Origin: Tychonema sp. LEGE 06208
GTDB lineage: Bacteria; Cyanobacteriota; Cyanobacteriia; Cyanobacteriales; Microcoleaceae
DNA: 64,000 nt
Reading direction: 5' to 3'
Assembly: GCF_015207505.1 (NCBI RefSeq)
Contig: NZ_JADEWT010000001.1
Location: 62,001-126,000 of the forward strand
Below, one piece after another: positions 8,729 to 17,405 of this stretch. The translations under genes were made by a program, and so were the position numbers. The notes below the pieces were generated by a model, which was given only the letters and a program-made list of their open reading frames with translations, was not told where the DNA came from and did not search any database. Numbering within the stretch: position 1 is the stretch's first letter; every line of letters starts with the position of its first letter.

Positions 8729-9559
8729 ATGGAAATTATCTTTAATGTCCTTGTCACCGCGATCGTCTTTGTTGTCGGCTCGGCGATCGGCAGCTTCTTG
8801 AATGTGGTAGTTTATCGGTTGCCTGCGGGTTTGTCGGTGATACACCCTCCCTCTCGCTGTCCCAAATGTTTAAATCAACTCAGAACTTACGAAAATATAC
8901 CCGTGTTCGGTTGGGTGTGGCTGCGGGGACGCTGCAATCACTGTCGCAGTCCGATTTCTGCCCGCTATCCGCTGGTAGAAGTAGCTACGGGTTTGCTGTT
9001 TTTGCTCATTTTTTGGCGGTGTGGGATAGCAGTAAAAACTCTGGGGTTTTGGGCTTTTTTTAGCTGGCTATTGGCTTTGTCTTTGATTGACTGCGATACA
9101 ATGACTTTGCCCAATTCTTTAACTCGATCGGGCTTGGTGCTCGGATTGGTTTTTCAAGTGGCGAAAGGTTGGTGGCCGACTTTTAGCCCGATCGACTCGG
9201 TACACTATCTGGTACTCGACGGTATTCTGGGAGCAGTTGTCGGGTTGTGGCTGTTTGATGCGATCGGACTTGCAGGTTCGATCGGCTTCGGGCAGACTGC
9301 TATGGGGATGGGAGACACCAAATTGGCAGCTTTGATGGGGGCTTGGCTGGGCTGGAAATACTTGCTGTTAGCGGGATTTATCGCGTGTTTCGCTGGAGCT
9401 TTTGTCGGCGGCGGGGCGATCGCCCTGAGATTGCTCGATCGGCGTCAACCCATGCCTTTCGGCCCGTTTCTGGCCCTCGGTGCAGCAATTACTGCCCTGT
9501 GGGGCGAAGCGATCTTATCTACTTACTTGCAATTATTTTTCCCGAATTTTACTTTCTGA
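8729..9559 (+). CDS. pilD: type 4 prepilin peptidase / N-methyltransferase
   Basis: 276 residues, usual length for family A24. The N-terminal DiS_P_DiS domain has the two Cys pairs C44/C47 and C69/C72 of the methyltransferase part. The membrane peptidase domain carries the Asp of L-I-D-C-D-T (121/123) and the GMGD motif with catalytic Asp196, plus about seven hydrophobic helices. It cleaves and N-methylates type IV pilins needed for motility and DNA uptake. No pilin genes are adjacent. The start lies directly against a tandem repeat, so translation probably does not use a Shine-Dalgarno site. Confidence 0.93.
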   Translation: MEIIFNVLVTAIVFVVGSAIGSFLNVVVYRLPAGLSVIHPPSRCPKCLNQLRTYENIPVFGWVWLRGRCNHCRSPISARYPLVEVATGLLFLLIFWRCGIAVKTLGFWAFFSWLLALSLIDCDTMTLPNSLTRSGLVLGLVFQVAKGWWPTFSPIDSVHYLVLDGILGAVVGLWLFDAIGLAGSIGFGQTAMGMGDTKLAALMGAWLGWKYLLLAGFIACFAGAFVGGGAIALRLLDRRQPMPFGPFLALGAAITALWGEAILSTYLQLFFPNFTF

Positions 9560-9620
9560 TATGTCGGTACTCCGGCGCGATCGAACATAACATTGTCTCA
9601 ATAATTGGTAAAATTGTTCC

Positions 9621-9842
9621 GTGTCTTGGATTACACTTACAACTACTAGCTTTCGCTGGGAAGCGGAATTAATGCAGCAGATCCTAGCTGCTCATCAAAT
9701 CCCAGCTCGCATCGTTGACTTGGGCGTAGCATCTTATTTAGGAGCTGGAAGTGCTACAGCTTTGCAAGTTCTTCCAGAAGACCAGCGGACTGCATCGCTC
9801 CTGATCAGTCCCGTTGAAGATGAGCCAGAATCTGGTGATTAG
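9621..9842 (+). CDS. DUF2007-type small protein
   Basis: 73 residues from GTG. The pattern SFRWEAELMQQILAAHQIPARIVD followed by a hydrophobic LQVLPEDQRTASLLI strand matches the small alpha/beta DUF2007 fold, annotated as a putative signal-transducing protein; its role is not established. The stop TAG is the end of GATTAG, the first unit of a TCATTAG repeat array. It lies between pilD and accD on the same strand, but repeats separate it from both. Confidence 0.7.
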   Translation: MSWITLTTTSFRWEAELMQQILAAHQIPARIVDLGVASYLGAGSATALQVLPEDQRTASLLISPVEDEPESGD

Positions 9843-9968
9843 TCATTAGTCATTAGTCATTAGTCACTAAACAACTAGCAATTGACAACTAGCAACTGAC
9901 AACTAATTACCAATTCCCAATTACCAATTCCCAATTCCCAATTACCAATTCCCAATTACCAATTACCA
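9838..9968. repeat. tandem repeats (TCATTAG; CAATTCC / CAATTAC)
   Basis: TCATTAG units, a CAACTAG/TGACAAC stretch, then CAATTCC/CAATTAC units up to 8 bp before the accD start. No separate Shine-Dalgarno motif is seen for accD. Confidence 0.85.
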
Positions 9969-9975
9969 AGTTTTA

Positions 9976-10929
9976 ATGTCTCTATTTGATTGGTTTGCAA
10001 ATCGAAGAAAATCTGTACCGAACTCTCAAGAACGGCCGGAACGGGAAATTGCCGACGGGCTTTGGAATAAGTGCGAGGCTTGCGACGCGCTGAGTTATAC
10101 CAAAGACCTGCGAGCAAATCAAATGGTTTGCTTGGAATGCGGGCATCATATCAGAGTTTACAGCGACGATCGCATTGAACAGTTGATCGACCCCAATACC
10201 TGGATGCCCCTTAACGAAGGTCTCCACGCCACCGATCCCCTAAAATTTCGCGATCGCAAAAAATATAGCGATCGGCTGCGAGAATTTCAAGAAAAAACAG
10301 GCCACCTAGACGCGGTACAAACAGGCATCGGTCAACTCGAAAATTTGCCCGTCGCCCTCGGAGTCATGGAATTTCAGTTCATCGGCGGCAGCATGGGCTC
10401 AGTGGTCGGAGAAAAACTGACCCGCCTCATCGAACACGCCACGCGGGAACGTTTACCTGCGATTGTGGTCTGCTCCTCTGGCGGCGCAAGAATGCAGGAA
10501 GGGATGCTCAGCCTGATGCAAATGGCCAAGATTTCCGGGGCTCTGGAGCGCCACCGGGAAGCGAGACTGCTTTACATCCCAATTTTGACCCACCCGACCA
10601 CAGGCGGTGTCACCGCCAGTTTTGCCATGTTGGGAGACATTATAATTGCAGAGCCAAAAGCTACTGTAGCCTTTACGGGCGGTCGGGTAATCGAGCAAAC
10701 TCTGCGGGAAAAGCTGCCGGAAAATTATCAAACTTCCGAATATTCCTTCGCCCACGGTTTTGTAGACTTGATCGTACCCCGGACTCAATTAAAAAAAACT
10801 CTCGGTCAACTGATCGCTCTCCACCAGCCCCAGCCGTTCTTGGCAAAATCGGAATTTCCAGCCCTCGATGTCGGCGAGGCCCACCACGCTTTACCCGCAC
10901 CTACTCACGCTCTCAAGCTTTCTCCCTAA
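9976..10929 (+). CDS. accD: acetyl-CoA carboxylase carboxyltransferase subunit beta
   Basis: 317 residues, full length. The N-terminal four-Cys zinc ribbon (C33, C36, C52, C55) is intact, followed by the crotonase-like carboxyltransferase domain with [21 protein letters not shown] and [14 protein letters not shown], which form the CoA-binding and oxyanion regions. With AccA it transfers CO2 from carboxybiotin to acetyl-CoA, the first committed step of fatty acid synthesis. accA is not in the window. Confidence 0.97.
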   Translation: MSLFDWFANRRKSVPNSQERPEREIADGLWNKCEACDALSYTKDLRANQMVCLECGHHIRVYSDDRIEQLIDPNTWMPLNEGLHATDPLKFRDRKKYSDRLREFQEKTGHLDAVQTGIGQLENLPVALGVMEFQFIGGSMGSVVGEKLTRLIEHATRERLPAIVVCSSGGARMQEGMLSLMQMAKISGALERHREARLLYIPILTHPTTGGVTASFAMLGDIIIAEPKATVAFTGGRVIEQTLREKLPENYQTSEYSFAHGFVDLIVPRTQLKKTLGQLIALHQPQPFLAKSEFPALDVGEAHHALPAPTHALKLSP

Positions 10930-11085
10930 GCCGCAGCGCCAAAGGACTTTTGTCGTCAAGAGATCGAAATTTTAGACTCCCGTTCAAGCCCCAGATTGGA
11001 TCTGTGGAGTAAATCTCAAATCTCAAATCGACTGATTGTCTGTTGGTGAGCCCGCCCAAGACCAAAATCTCAGAGGAATTGCCAA

Positions 11086-11151
11086 AAAACCCTGGTTTCT
11101 TGGCAAAACATCAAGTTTGGTGGCGAGAAATTCAGGCAAATACCGGGTTTT
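11086..11151 (+). terminator. hairpin with AAACC/GGTTT arms downstream of accD
   Basis: AAAACCCTGGT (about 11087-11097) pairs with ACCGGGTTTT (11142-11151) with one bulged T; only a short T run follows. It belongs to the same repeat family as hairpins at 33115 and 57418. The rest of 10930-11400 shows no gene. Confidence 0.45.
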
Positions 11152-11400
11152 GAGCCTCACGCGCTCAAGTCCTATTGATAATAAACACCCGGCAATGGGA
11201 TGATATTAGTTGGAAGTTGATGGGCTATGAAGTTTGAGTGAGCAAAAATGCTTAGTGGTAGTTAGTGGTTAGTGAGCTGGCGATCGAACAAAATCTCAGA
11301 ACAAACTAACAGATTGGGAGCTAACACCACTTTGTTAAATTGTCCAGCTTTCTGTCAATAGCCGTCAACTCAATTTTGACCAGTCAGCGACCTAAAAATT

Positions 11401-11592
11401 ATGGGTTTTGCAGACCTATCCATCGCAGAAATAGCAGAGGACTTCGACGTCCCTGTTGAAGACGTGCTCCGCTTGTGCGACGAGTTGGAAATTGCCTACA
11501 AGCATCCTCAAACCCGTTTGGCTTTGGAAGATGTTAAGGCAATTATGTCCGCTCTCGAAAAAAGGCGCGACTCAAAAGGGATTGCAGATTAG
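11401..11592 (+). CDS. small conserved cyanobacterial protein, helix-turn-helix-like
   Basis: 63 residues, acidic. ADLSIAEIAEDFDVPVEDVLRLCDELEIAYKH-like spacing suggests a small helical domain similar to the IF2 N-terminal or MerR-type helix-turn-helix; LALEDVKAIMSALEKRR follows. It lies just upstream of psbV on the same strand (147-bp gap). Function unknown; a regulatory role is only an inference from the fold. Confidence 0.65.
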   Translation: MGFADLSIAEIAEDFDVPVEDVLRLCDELEIAYKHPQTRLALEDVKAIMSALEKRRDSKGIAD

Positions 11593-11739
11593 ATAGCAAA
11601 ATTCCTCTACCTCGACGTTGGGGTACGGCTGCACAAATTTTTGCCAATTGTCGCAGCAGGAAGGAATTTTCAAGATCGATCTGTTTGCCTACGCTCTCTT
11701 AGCGTTCAATAATTTGTCGGATTTTTTTTAAGGAGAACC

Positions 11740-12228
11740 ATGCTTAAAAGATATTTCATTGCTCTGACCGCTGTATTCTTGACATTTCAGTTATTTGTCA
11801 GCAGCGCGATGGCTATCGAACTGAGTCCGGAACTTCGCACTGTGACTTTAAATGACAAGGGCGCTCCGGTGGTGCTGAGCCTCAAACAAGTTCAGCAAGG
11901 CAAACGCTTGTTTAACTCAGCCTGCGCTCAATGTCACGCTGGGGGAATGACAAAAACTGACCAGAACATAAATTTGAGTCCCAAAACTCTGGCTTTGGCC
12001 AACCCACCCCGCAACAATATTGAGTCGCTGGTGGACTTTATGAAAAATCCCACCACTTATGACGGCTTTGAGGAGATTTCCGAGCTGCATCCGAGCATGA
12101 AGAGTGCGGATATTTTTGCTGAGATGAGAAATCTCTCAGAAGAGGATTTGTACGCGATTGCCGGTCACATTCTGTTGCAGCCCAAAATCATTGGCGAGCA
12201 GTGGGCTGGCGGTAAAGGCGCTCGTTAA
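11740..12228 (+). CDS. psbV: photosystem II cytochrome c-550
   Basis: 162 residues. A signal peptide ending near AMA (about 26) leads to mature IELSPELRTV. The haem site is C62-A-Q-C65-H66 and the second axial ligand is His117 (SELHPSM), the bis-His ligation of PSII c-550. It is an extrinsic lumenal subunit that stabilises the Mn4CaO5 cluster and Cl-/Ca2+ retention. AGGAG precedes the ATG. First of three c-type cytochromes in a row. Confidence 0.97.
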   Translation: MLKRYFIALTAVFLTFQLFVSSAMAIELSPELRTVTLNDKGAPVVLSLKQVQQGKRLFNSACAQCHAGGMTKTDQNINLSPKTLALANPPRNNIESLVDFMKNPTTYDGFEEISELHPSMKSADIFAEMRNLSEEDLYAIAGHILLQPKIIGEQWAGGKGAR

Positions 12229-12374
12229 TTGATGTTAAATTTTAGATTTTGGATTTTGGATTGAGAGAGGGCGGGGCTTTGGCAAGCATTGCTGGCCGGT
12301 CGTTTTTCGCTCTAAAATCTGAAATCTAAAATTTACTTGTTACTCATTGATATCGCAAAAGGTTGTAGTGCGTC

Positions 12375-12875
12375 ATGCAGCGTCTTGGTGTTTTTGTCTG
12401 CTTTTTGTTGGGAATTTTAATTATTTTGCCGCTGGTGCTGCTGGCACCTCAACCAGCCTTGGCTGCTTCTGATGCTTACGTGACTCGTTATTTGAAAGTC
12501 ACCGAACCTGTGCCATTGGAATTGGACGCACAGGGAAACACTCGGTTATTTTCGGCTGAGGATTTGTCCTCCGGTAAGCGGTTGTTTGAGCAAAGCTGCC
12601 TCAACTGTCATGTTGGGGGAACAACTTTGCCGGATCCGACTGTATCTTTGTCTTTGACTGCTCTGGAGGGGGCAACGCCTCCGCGCACCAGCATCAATAG
12701 TTTGGTGGCGTATCTGAGAGAACCCATGACTTATGACGGTAGTGAGGAAACTTTTTGGTGCCGCCAAGTGCCGGAAAGCTGGATGCAGCAGGATGAGATT
12801 GAAAATTTGGCTGCTTTTGTGCTCCGTGCTGCTCAGAAGGCTCCGGGCTGGGGCGTGGATAATCTGGAGAGTTGA
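12375..12875 (+). CDS. psbV2: cytochrome c-550-like protein PsbV2
   Basis: 166 residues and clearly paralogous to psbV (KRLF, CxxCH, GG, TPPR, MTYDG in the same order). Signal peptide to about ALA-A (31). Haem motif C75-L-N-C78-H79. Where PsbV has the second axial His, this protein reads TFWCRQV with Cys129 at the equivalent site; structural work on the Thermosynechococcus PsbV2 showed a Cys axial ligand there. The role is unsettled: it can partly replace PsbV, and a redox or sensing role has been suggested. Confidence 0.93.
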   Translation: MQRLGVFVCFLLGILIILPLVLLAPQPALAASDAYVTRYLKVTEPVPLELDAQGNTRLFSAEDLSSGKRLFEQSCLNCHVGGTTLPDPTVSLSLTALEGATPPRTSINSLVAYLREPMTYDGSEETFWCRQVPESWMQQDEIENLAAFVLRAAQKAPGWGVDNLES

Positions 12876-12999
12876 ACGGCTTTTGGTCAAAAAGTGTAAA
12901 TTACTAGAAAAATCCCGATCGCGACTGCGTGTTTGTGCCTGAATAAACAGGTAAAATAACTAAATAACCACCTTCAAAAGTGTCCATTAGAGGAGAACT

Positions 13000-13341
13000 G
13001 TGTTGAAAAGACTCTTATCGATCGCCCTGTTAGCGATCGCAATTTTTACCGTCGGCTTCGGCCGCCCTGCCTTGGCCGGCGATGCTGCTAACGGAGCTAA
13101 ACTCTTTAGCGCCAACTGTTCTGCTTGTCACATCGGTGGCGGCAACGTGGTTATGGCAATGAAAACCCTGAAAAAGGATGCTCTGGAAAAGTACGGCATG
13201 AATTCCATCGAAGCTATCACTACTCAGATAATTAAGGGCAAAAATGCTATGCCTGCTTTTGCCGGCCGCTTGAAGCCCGAACAAATCGACGATCTCGTAA
13301 CCTACGTGCTCGAACAATCTGAAAAGAACTGGAAAGGCTAA
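13000..13341 (+). CDS. petJ: cytochrome c6
   Basis: 113 residues starting at GTG, chosen for AGGAGA 4-9 nt upstream. Signal peptide ends ALA-G (about 26). Haem motif C40-S-A-C43-H44 and axial Met84 (NAMPAF), giving the high-potential His/Met ligation of c6. It is a soluble lumenal electron carrier from cytochrome b6f to photosystem I, in place of plastocyanin. Same strand as psbV and psbV2, with 124 bp from the latter. Confidence 0.97.
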   Translation: MLKRLLSIALLAIAIFTVGFGRPALAGDAANGAKLFSANCSACHIGGGNVVMAMKTLKKDALEKYGMNSIEAITTQIIKGKNAMPAFAGRLKPEQIDDLVTYVLEQSEKNWKG

Positions 13342-13680
13342 ACTGCCTCTTTGAATTCGGACAAGCTGGACTTGATTTAATTTAAAACCTGTCCTCCCGA
13401 TCGCACCCTCTCTCTCTCTTGTGCGAATAAATATCGGTTTGCAGCAATCTTAACCTGTTTGGGAAAGCGCGCCACAAATCGGATTTTTATTTGCCCAAGC
13501 GCGAGGGAGGGAAATTCGATTTTAGATTGAAGATTTTAGATTTTAGATGGAAGATTTTAGATTTTGTATAAATTATCAAGCACCTTACATTAAGAATTAT
13601 TATTGCTGGCGTATAAATAAAAATTCGGTGCTAGGATATAAAGCTTTATTAGCTAAGCATTGAAATCACAAATAAAGTCA

Positions 13681-14715
13681 ATGGCGAAAGTGGACTCTAC
13701 ATATATCATGAACGTAAAAACATCAGCAAAAGTTAAAACTCTCGGAGACGCAGCCTCTGGTGCGATCGAGAAATATTTTCGTAAAACAATAGCGCACGAG
13801 GCTGAAGTTATCAAAGACAAAGATGCAGAAGAACTTCACCAAATGCGGGTAGGATTGCGGCGTTTGCGATCGGCTGTAACGGGTTTTGCTCCGGTTTTAG
13901 ACTGGCCAAAAGAAGCTTCTGAACGCAAAATTGGTAAAGTGGGGCGGATTCTGGGAACGCTCAGGGATTTGGATGTGATGCTCGAAAGTCTCCAAAAACG
14001 CTATTACCCGAATTTGCCGACTGAAGAACAGGAAGTTTTAGATGAGGCTTTGTCGAGTTTGCTAAAACAGCGGCGCCGGGCTTTGAAAAAGGTGAGGGCT
14101 GTTTTGGAACGCAAAAGTTACCAATCGCTGAAAAAGTCGATCGAGGATTGGTTGGAAAAACCGCAGTTTCGGGCGATCGAACATTTGCCAATTGCTGAAG
14201 TTTTGCCAGATTTACTCTTACCTCAAGTCAGCGAATTTTTTCTGCATCCGGCTTGGCTGCTGGGCACAAAATATGAGGATGGCCAAGTTAAAGTTTGTGA
14301 TGATTTGAATGAGTCGGCTGTCGAAGAGAAGTTAACAGCGGAGGGAACTATTCTGCACGATTTGCGGAAGCAAGCCAAGCGGGTTCGCTATTTGATGAAT
14401 CTGTTTGGGGATTTTTACAGCGAGACTTACGAAGTTTATGTCGAAGATGTGAAAGCTGTTCAAGAATGTTTGGGCGACATTCAAGACAGTGAAGTTTTAA
14501 GCGAGTTTTTGACAGATTTTGTCGATCGCGATTTGCAAAAAGAGTTGCCGCAACTGGCGGATTTATTGGCGAAAAAGCGCTACGAAGCTTGGCAAAAGTG
14601 GCAGGTTGTGCAGAATAAGTATTTGAGTTCGGAAGTTCGGCAAGGTTGGCGATCGACCTTAATTAATCCTGTGGTTGAAGATGCAGCTTCGGGAGATTCG
14701 CAGCCGGAAAGTTAG
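13681..14715 (+). CDS. CHAD domain protein
   Basis: 344 residues from the first ATG; an in-frame TTG at 13660 would add seven residues, and neither start has a good ribosome site. Residues about 25-330 form a CHAD domain: helical, with the conserved basic/His motif EELHQMRVGLRRLRSA and a second HDLRKQAKRVRYLMN repeat. CHAD domains bind polyphosphate. No CYTH triphosphatase partner is adjacent. Confidence 0.88.
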   Translation: MAKVDSTYIMNVKTSAKVKTLGDAASGAIEKYFRKTIAHEAEVIKDKDAEELHQMRVGLRRLRSAVTGFAPVLDWPKEASERKIGKVGRILGTLRDLDVMLESLQKRYYPNLPTEEQEVLDEALSSLLKQRRRALKKVRAVLERKSYQSLKKSIEDWLEKPQFRAIEHLPIAEVLPDLLLPQVSEFFLHPAWLLGTKYEDGQVKVCDDLNESAVEEKLTAEGTILHDLRKQAKRVRYLMNLFGDFYSETYEVYVEDVKAVQECLGDIQDSEVLSEFLTDFVDRDLQKELPQLADLLAKKRYEAWQKWQVVQNKYLSSEVRQGWRSTLINPVVEDAASGDSQPES

Positions 14716-14949
14716 GTTTTTGGCGAGGAGAGAATGCGATCGACTGACGGGAGGGAGTAAAAGATAGATATTTTTAGGGACACGTCATTGCAGTGTCCTT
14801 CATTATGTAACTCAATAAAGGGCGATCGCACTTGGGGATAGGTTCAATAAAAAACCTTAACAATTACTCTTTCCAGTAACGAGTTAAAATCCGAATTACT
14901 TCACCAGTGTGAAGTAAAAAAGGGCGATCGCATTTTTTACCATAGCAAA

Positions 14950-15447
14950 TCACGATTGCAACCACTTCATAAACTTATTCGTTGCAGTACCAATAGACTC
15001 TCCCACTTGTTTCTTCAAACGCCACCGCCCAAAGGCTTGTTCGTAATCTTCGCCTTCAGTTTGATAAACATTCCAAGCATTCAGCGACAATCCTAAGCCC
15101 CAGGTTAGTAAAATGAAAAGCGACCAAGAAAGCTCGTGGGATCCAGCTAGATTAAACAAAACTAGAAAACTATTGATAATGCCGTATTTTGTCACATTTT
15201 TCTGCAATTTGCGACGACGGTAAGTGTTAAAAACCAGTTTTTCTTGAACTTCTCCTCTAGTTGCTAACCATTGCTGTTCCGCCGCCACGATATCCTGTTC
15301 GGAAATGCCCAATTCCGCTGCAATCTCGAACAACTGCACTCTGGATAATTCCCCTTCATCTTGTCGGCGGGCGATCGCAAGCTGTAAAATACCTTGAGCA
15401 TCCTCCGAACCGTAAATTTGATTTATTTGATTGTCATTGGTCGCCAT
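14950..15447 (-). CDS. 2TM domain protein
   Basis: 165 residues. The N-terminal part (about 12-60) is a predicted helical SHOCT-like segment (GILQLAIARRQDEGELSRVQLFEIAAELGIS). The C-terminal part has two close transmembrane segments (IINSFLVLFNLAG and WSLFILLTWGLGLSLNAW) followed by a basic amphipathic tail, the 2TM architecture. Function unknown; no partner is evident. Confidence 0.75.
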   Translation of the reverse strand: MATNDNQINQIYGSEDAQGILQLAIARRQDEGELSRVQLFEIAAELGISEQDIVAAEQQWLATRGEVQEKLVFNTYRRRKLQKNVTKYGIINSFLVLFNLAGSHELSWSLFILLTWGLGLSLNAWNVYQTEGEDYEQAFGRWRLKKQVGESIGTATNKFMKWLQS

Positions 15448-15604
15448 ATAACAAGTTTCCTATAATTCCTGACATCCTTTCTATGATAGAGATAACCGGA
15501 GTTAAACGGCAGGTGGGGACATTGGCGGATTTCAACACCCGGACATTCGAGTTGACGCATTGGGCTAAGGGAATTGGGCCAAGGGCATTGCTAATTGGTA
15601 GTAA

Positions 15605-15706
15605 ATAACCAACAACCAACAACCAACAACCAACCAACAACCAACAACCAATAACCAATAACCAATAACCAATAACCAATAACCAATAACTAATGACTAT
15701 TGACTA
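15605..15706. repeat. heptamer tandem repeat (CCAACAA / CCAATAA)
   Basis: About fourteen 7-bp units end at the stop codon of the minus-strand gene at 15704. Confidence 0.9.
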
Positions 15707-17278
15707 ACCCAAAGTATACATCCACCCGTCTCTCGCGCAAATCCTGACAATTCCGTCCCAAACAACAGGCGTAGCCTCAAAGGATAAACCAGGTTTAAAT
15801 CTCCCCGATTCTATTACTTTCAAACGGTAAAACTCGCCTTTAGCATTTCTCAAAGCATTCTTATCGCCCGACTTCGCTCGTTCCCAATTCAAATTAAACA
15901 AATAAACACCGTTGTATCCCGCACTTATCAGTTTATTGCCATCTGTAAAAATCGGAGTCGAAATTGAAGAACCTATTTCTTTTTTAAAGACTATTATCGG
16001 AGTATCATAAGACTGATTTCGCCAAGGCACAGCAATTTTTTTACCTGTAATCATATCTTGGGAACCGATGTACAAATTGCCGTCGATCGCATTTGTGGCA
16101 AACAGCGCCGGAAACTCCCCGGAATTGTACTCGTCGTTCAACGCCACCGAACCAATTATCCCGCCTTCCCAACTAGAAAGTCGGCGGTTTCCAGTAGGCA
16201 AAAACCATTCGACACTGGCATTCGGTTCCTTGTTCGGATTCAGTTTCAGGACTCCGCCGTTGCCCTGAATGTATTGTTTTTCAATCGCACAAAATAGTTT
16301 TCCAGATTTAGAAATTACAGCACTTCCATCCAAATCTGAACCTGTATAAAAATCCCAAACTATCTTTTTAGTGGCAATGCTAATACCGTAAATATGACCG
16401 GAACCAGCAGCTATAAATATTCTATCTTTGAGCCTTGATGGCGATGACTCCGCTACCAAGTTGCCGCCGTGCTTGCCGATATCTGCTGCTGCATAAAGCT
16501 GTACTTCTGACAAGATCTTTGGCTGTTTAATTCCTTGTTTTAGCTTGGCATTGCTTGTGGAACTATCGAGAAAATAGCCGATCGCATTTTCGCCCGCATT
16601 GAACAACACGCCACCGCCGATGTCCAAAGCACTGCTATCGTTATCTTGGCTGTAGCTGGGCGTTTTCCTGATGTCCAGCTTCCAAATTTCCTTGCCAGTT
16701 CTAAAAGATATTGCCCTAAAACTCGGCACCACACTTTTGCCACCACCGCCGCTGCGGCTGCCTTGCAAAATCACAATTCTGTTTTCAGCGCTGGCTTTTT
16801 CATCGATATAAATCGTTGATGAACCTTTGATTATATCATCAAACTTATAGCGCCACACTTCTTTATTGGTAGCCATATCTATTTTTCGCAAATTGTGGTC
16901 GAAAGAACCTATAATTAAATAAGTTTTACCCCGGTCTCTGGTAATTGTTGGCTGTCCAGTCCAACCCGCGCCGCTCCAAATTTGCGATCGCCTTCCCAGA
17001 AAAGTTCGTCCGGTTCCTAGCTGAAATTTGTCGATTAATTTCAAGCTTTTCGGAATACCTCTGCCGTAGAAACGGCGCTTGTCGTTACCTAAAAATGTCG
17101 GGACTAATAATTCTATTTCTGGGTCTGCTTTTGCCAGAGCATTGTTAAGATTAGTTTCTAATAAAGCTTGTTCCGAGGATGCAGTTTGGTACAGTTTGAG
17201 AACAGCAGGAGGAACAGCAGCACTCAGCAAAAATTGTCCTAGCTGTTGATTGAAGGTTCTGCGAGATGATAAACTCAT
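15704..17278 (-). CDS. PQQ-like beta-propeller protein with twin-arginine-like leader
   Basis: 524 residues. The N-terminus SSRRTFNQQLGQFLLSAAVPPAV is a short Tat-type signal (RR then F, hydrophobic stretch). The rest is a repeated beta-propeller with blades ending in GKEIWKLD, NKEVWRYKF or KIVWDFYTGSDLDGSAVIS-like motifs, as in BamB and quinoprotein-like propellers. No catalytic quinoprotein Asp/Glu set can be asserted, so a structural or binding role is likely. Confidence 0.75.
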   Translation of the reverse strand: MSLSSRRTFNQQLGQFLLSAAVPPAVLKLYQTASSEQALLETNLNNALAKADPEIELLVPTFLGNDKRRFYGRGIPKSLKLIDKFQLGTGRTFLGRRSQIWSGAGWTGQPTITRDRGKTYLIIGSFDHNLRKIDMATNKEVWRYKFDDIIKGSSTIYIDEKASAENRIVILQGSRSGGGGKSVVPSFRAISFRTGKEIWKLDIRKTPSYSQDNDSSALDIGGGVLFNAGENAIGYFLDSSTSNAKLKQGIKQPKILSEVQLYAAADIGKHGGNLVAESSPSRLKDRIFIAAGSGHIYGISIATKKIVWDFYTGSDLDGSAVISKSGKLFCAIEKQYIQGNGGVLKLNPNKEPNASVEWFLPTGNRRLSSWEGGIIGSVALNDEYNSGEFPALFATNAIDGNLYIGSQDMITGKKIAVPWRNQSYDTPIIVFKKEIGSSISTPIFTDGNKLISAGYNGVYLFNLNWERAKSGDKNALRNAKGEFYRLKVIESGRFKPGLSFEATPVVWDGIVRICARDGWMYTLG

Positions 17279-17405
17279 GTTAGATAGAGATAATCAGCAA
17301 TAATATTAAAACATAATTATCAGCAACAACTCAATTAAAACAGATCGCGCTAAACTGCTAAATAACTGACAAGCTTACTCAGTACGAGTTAAAGTATATT
17401 TGATT

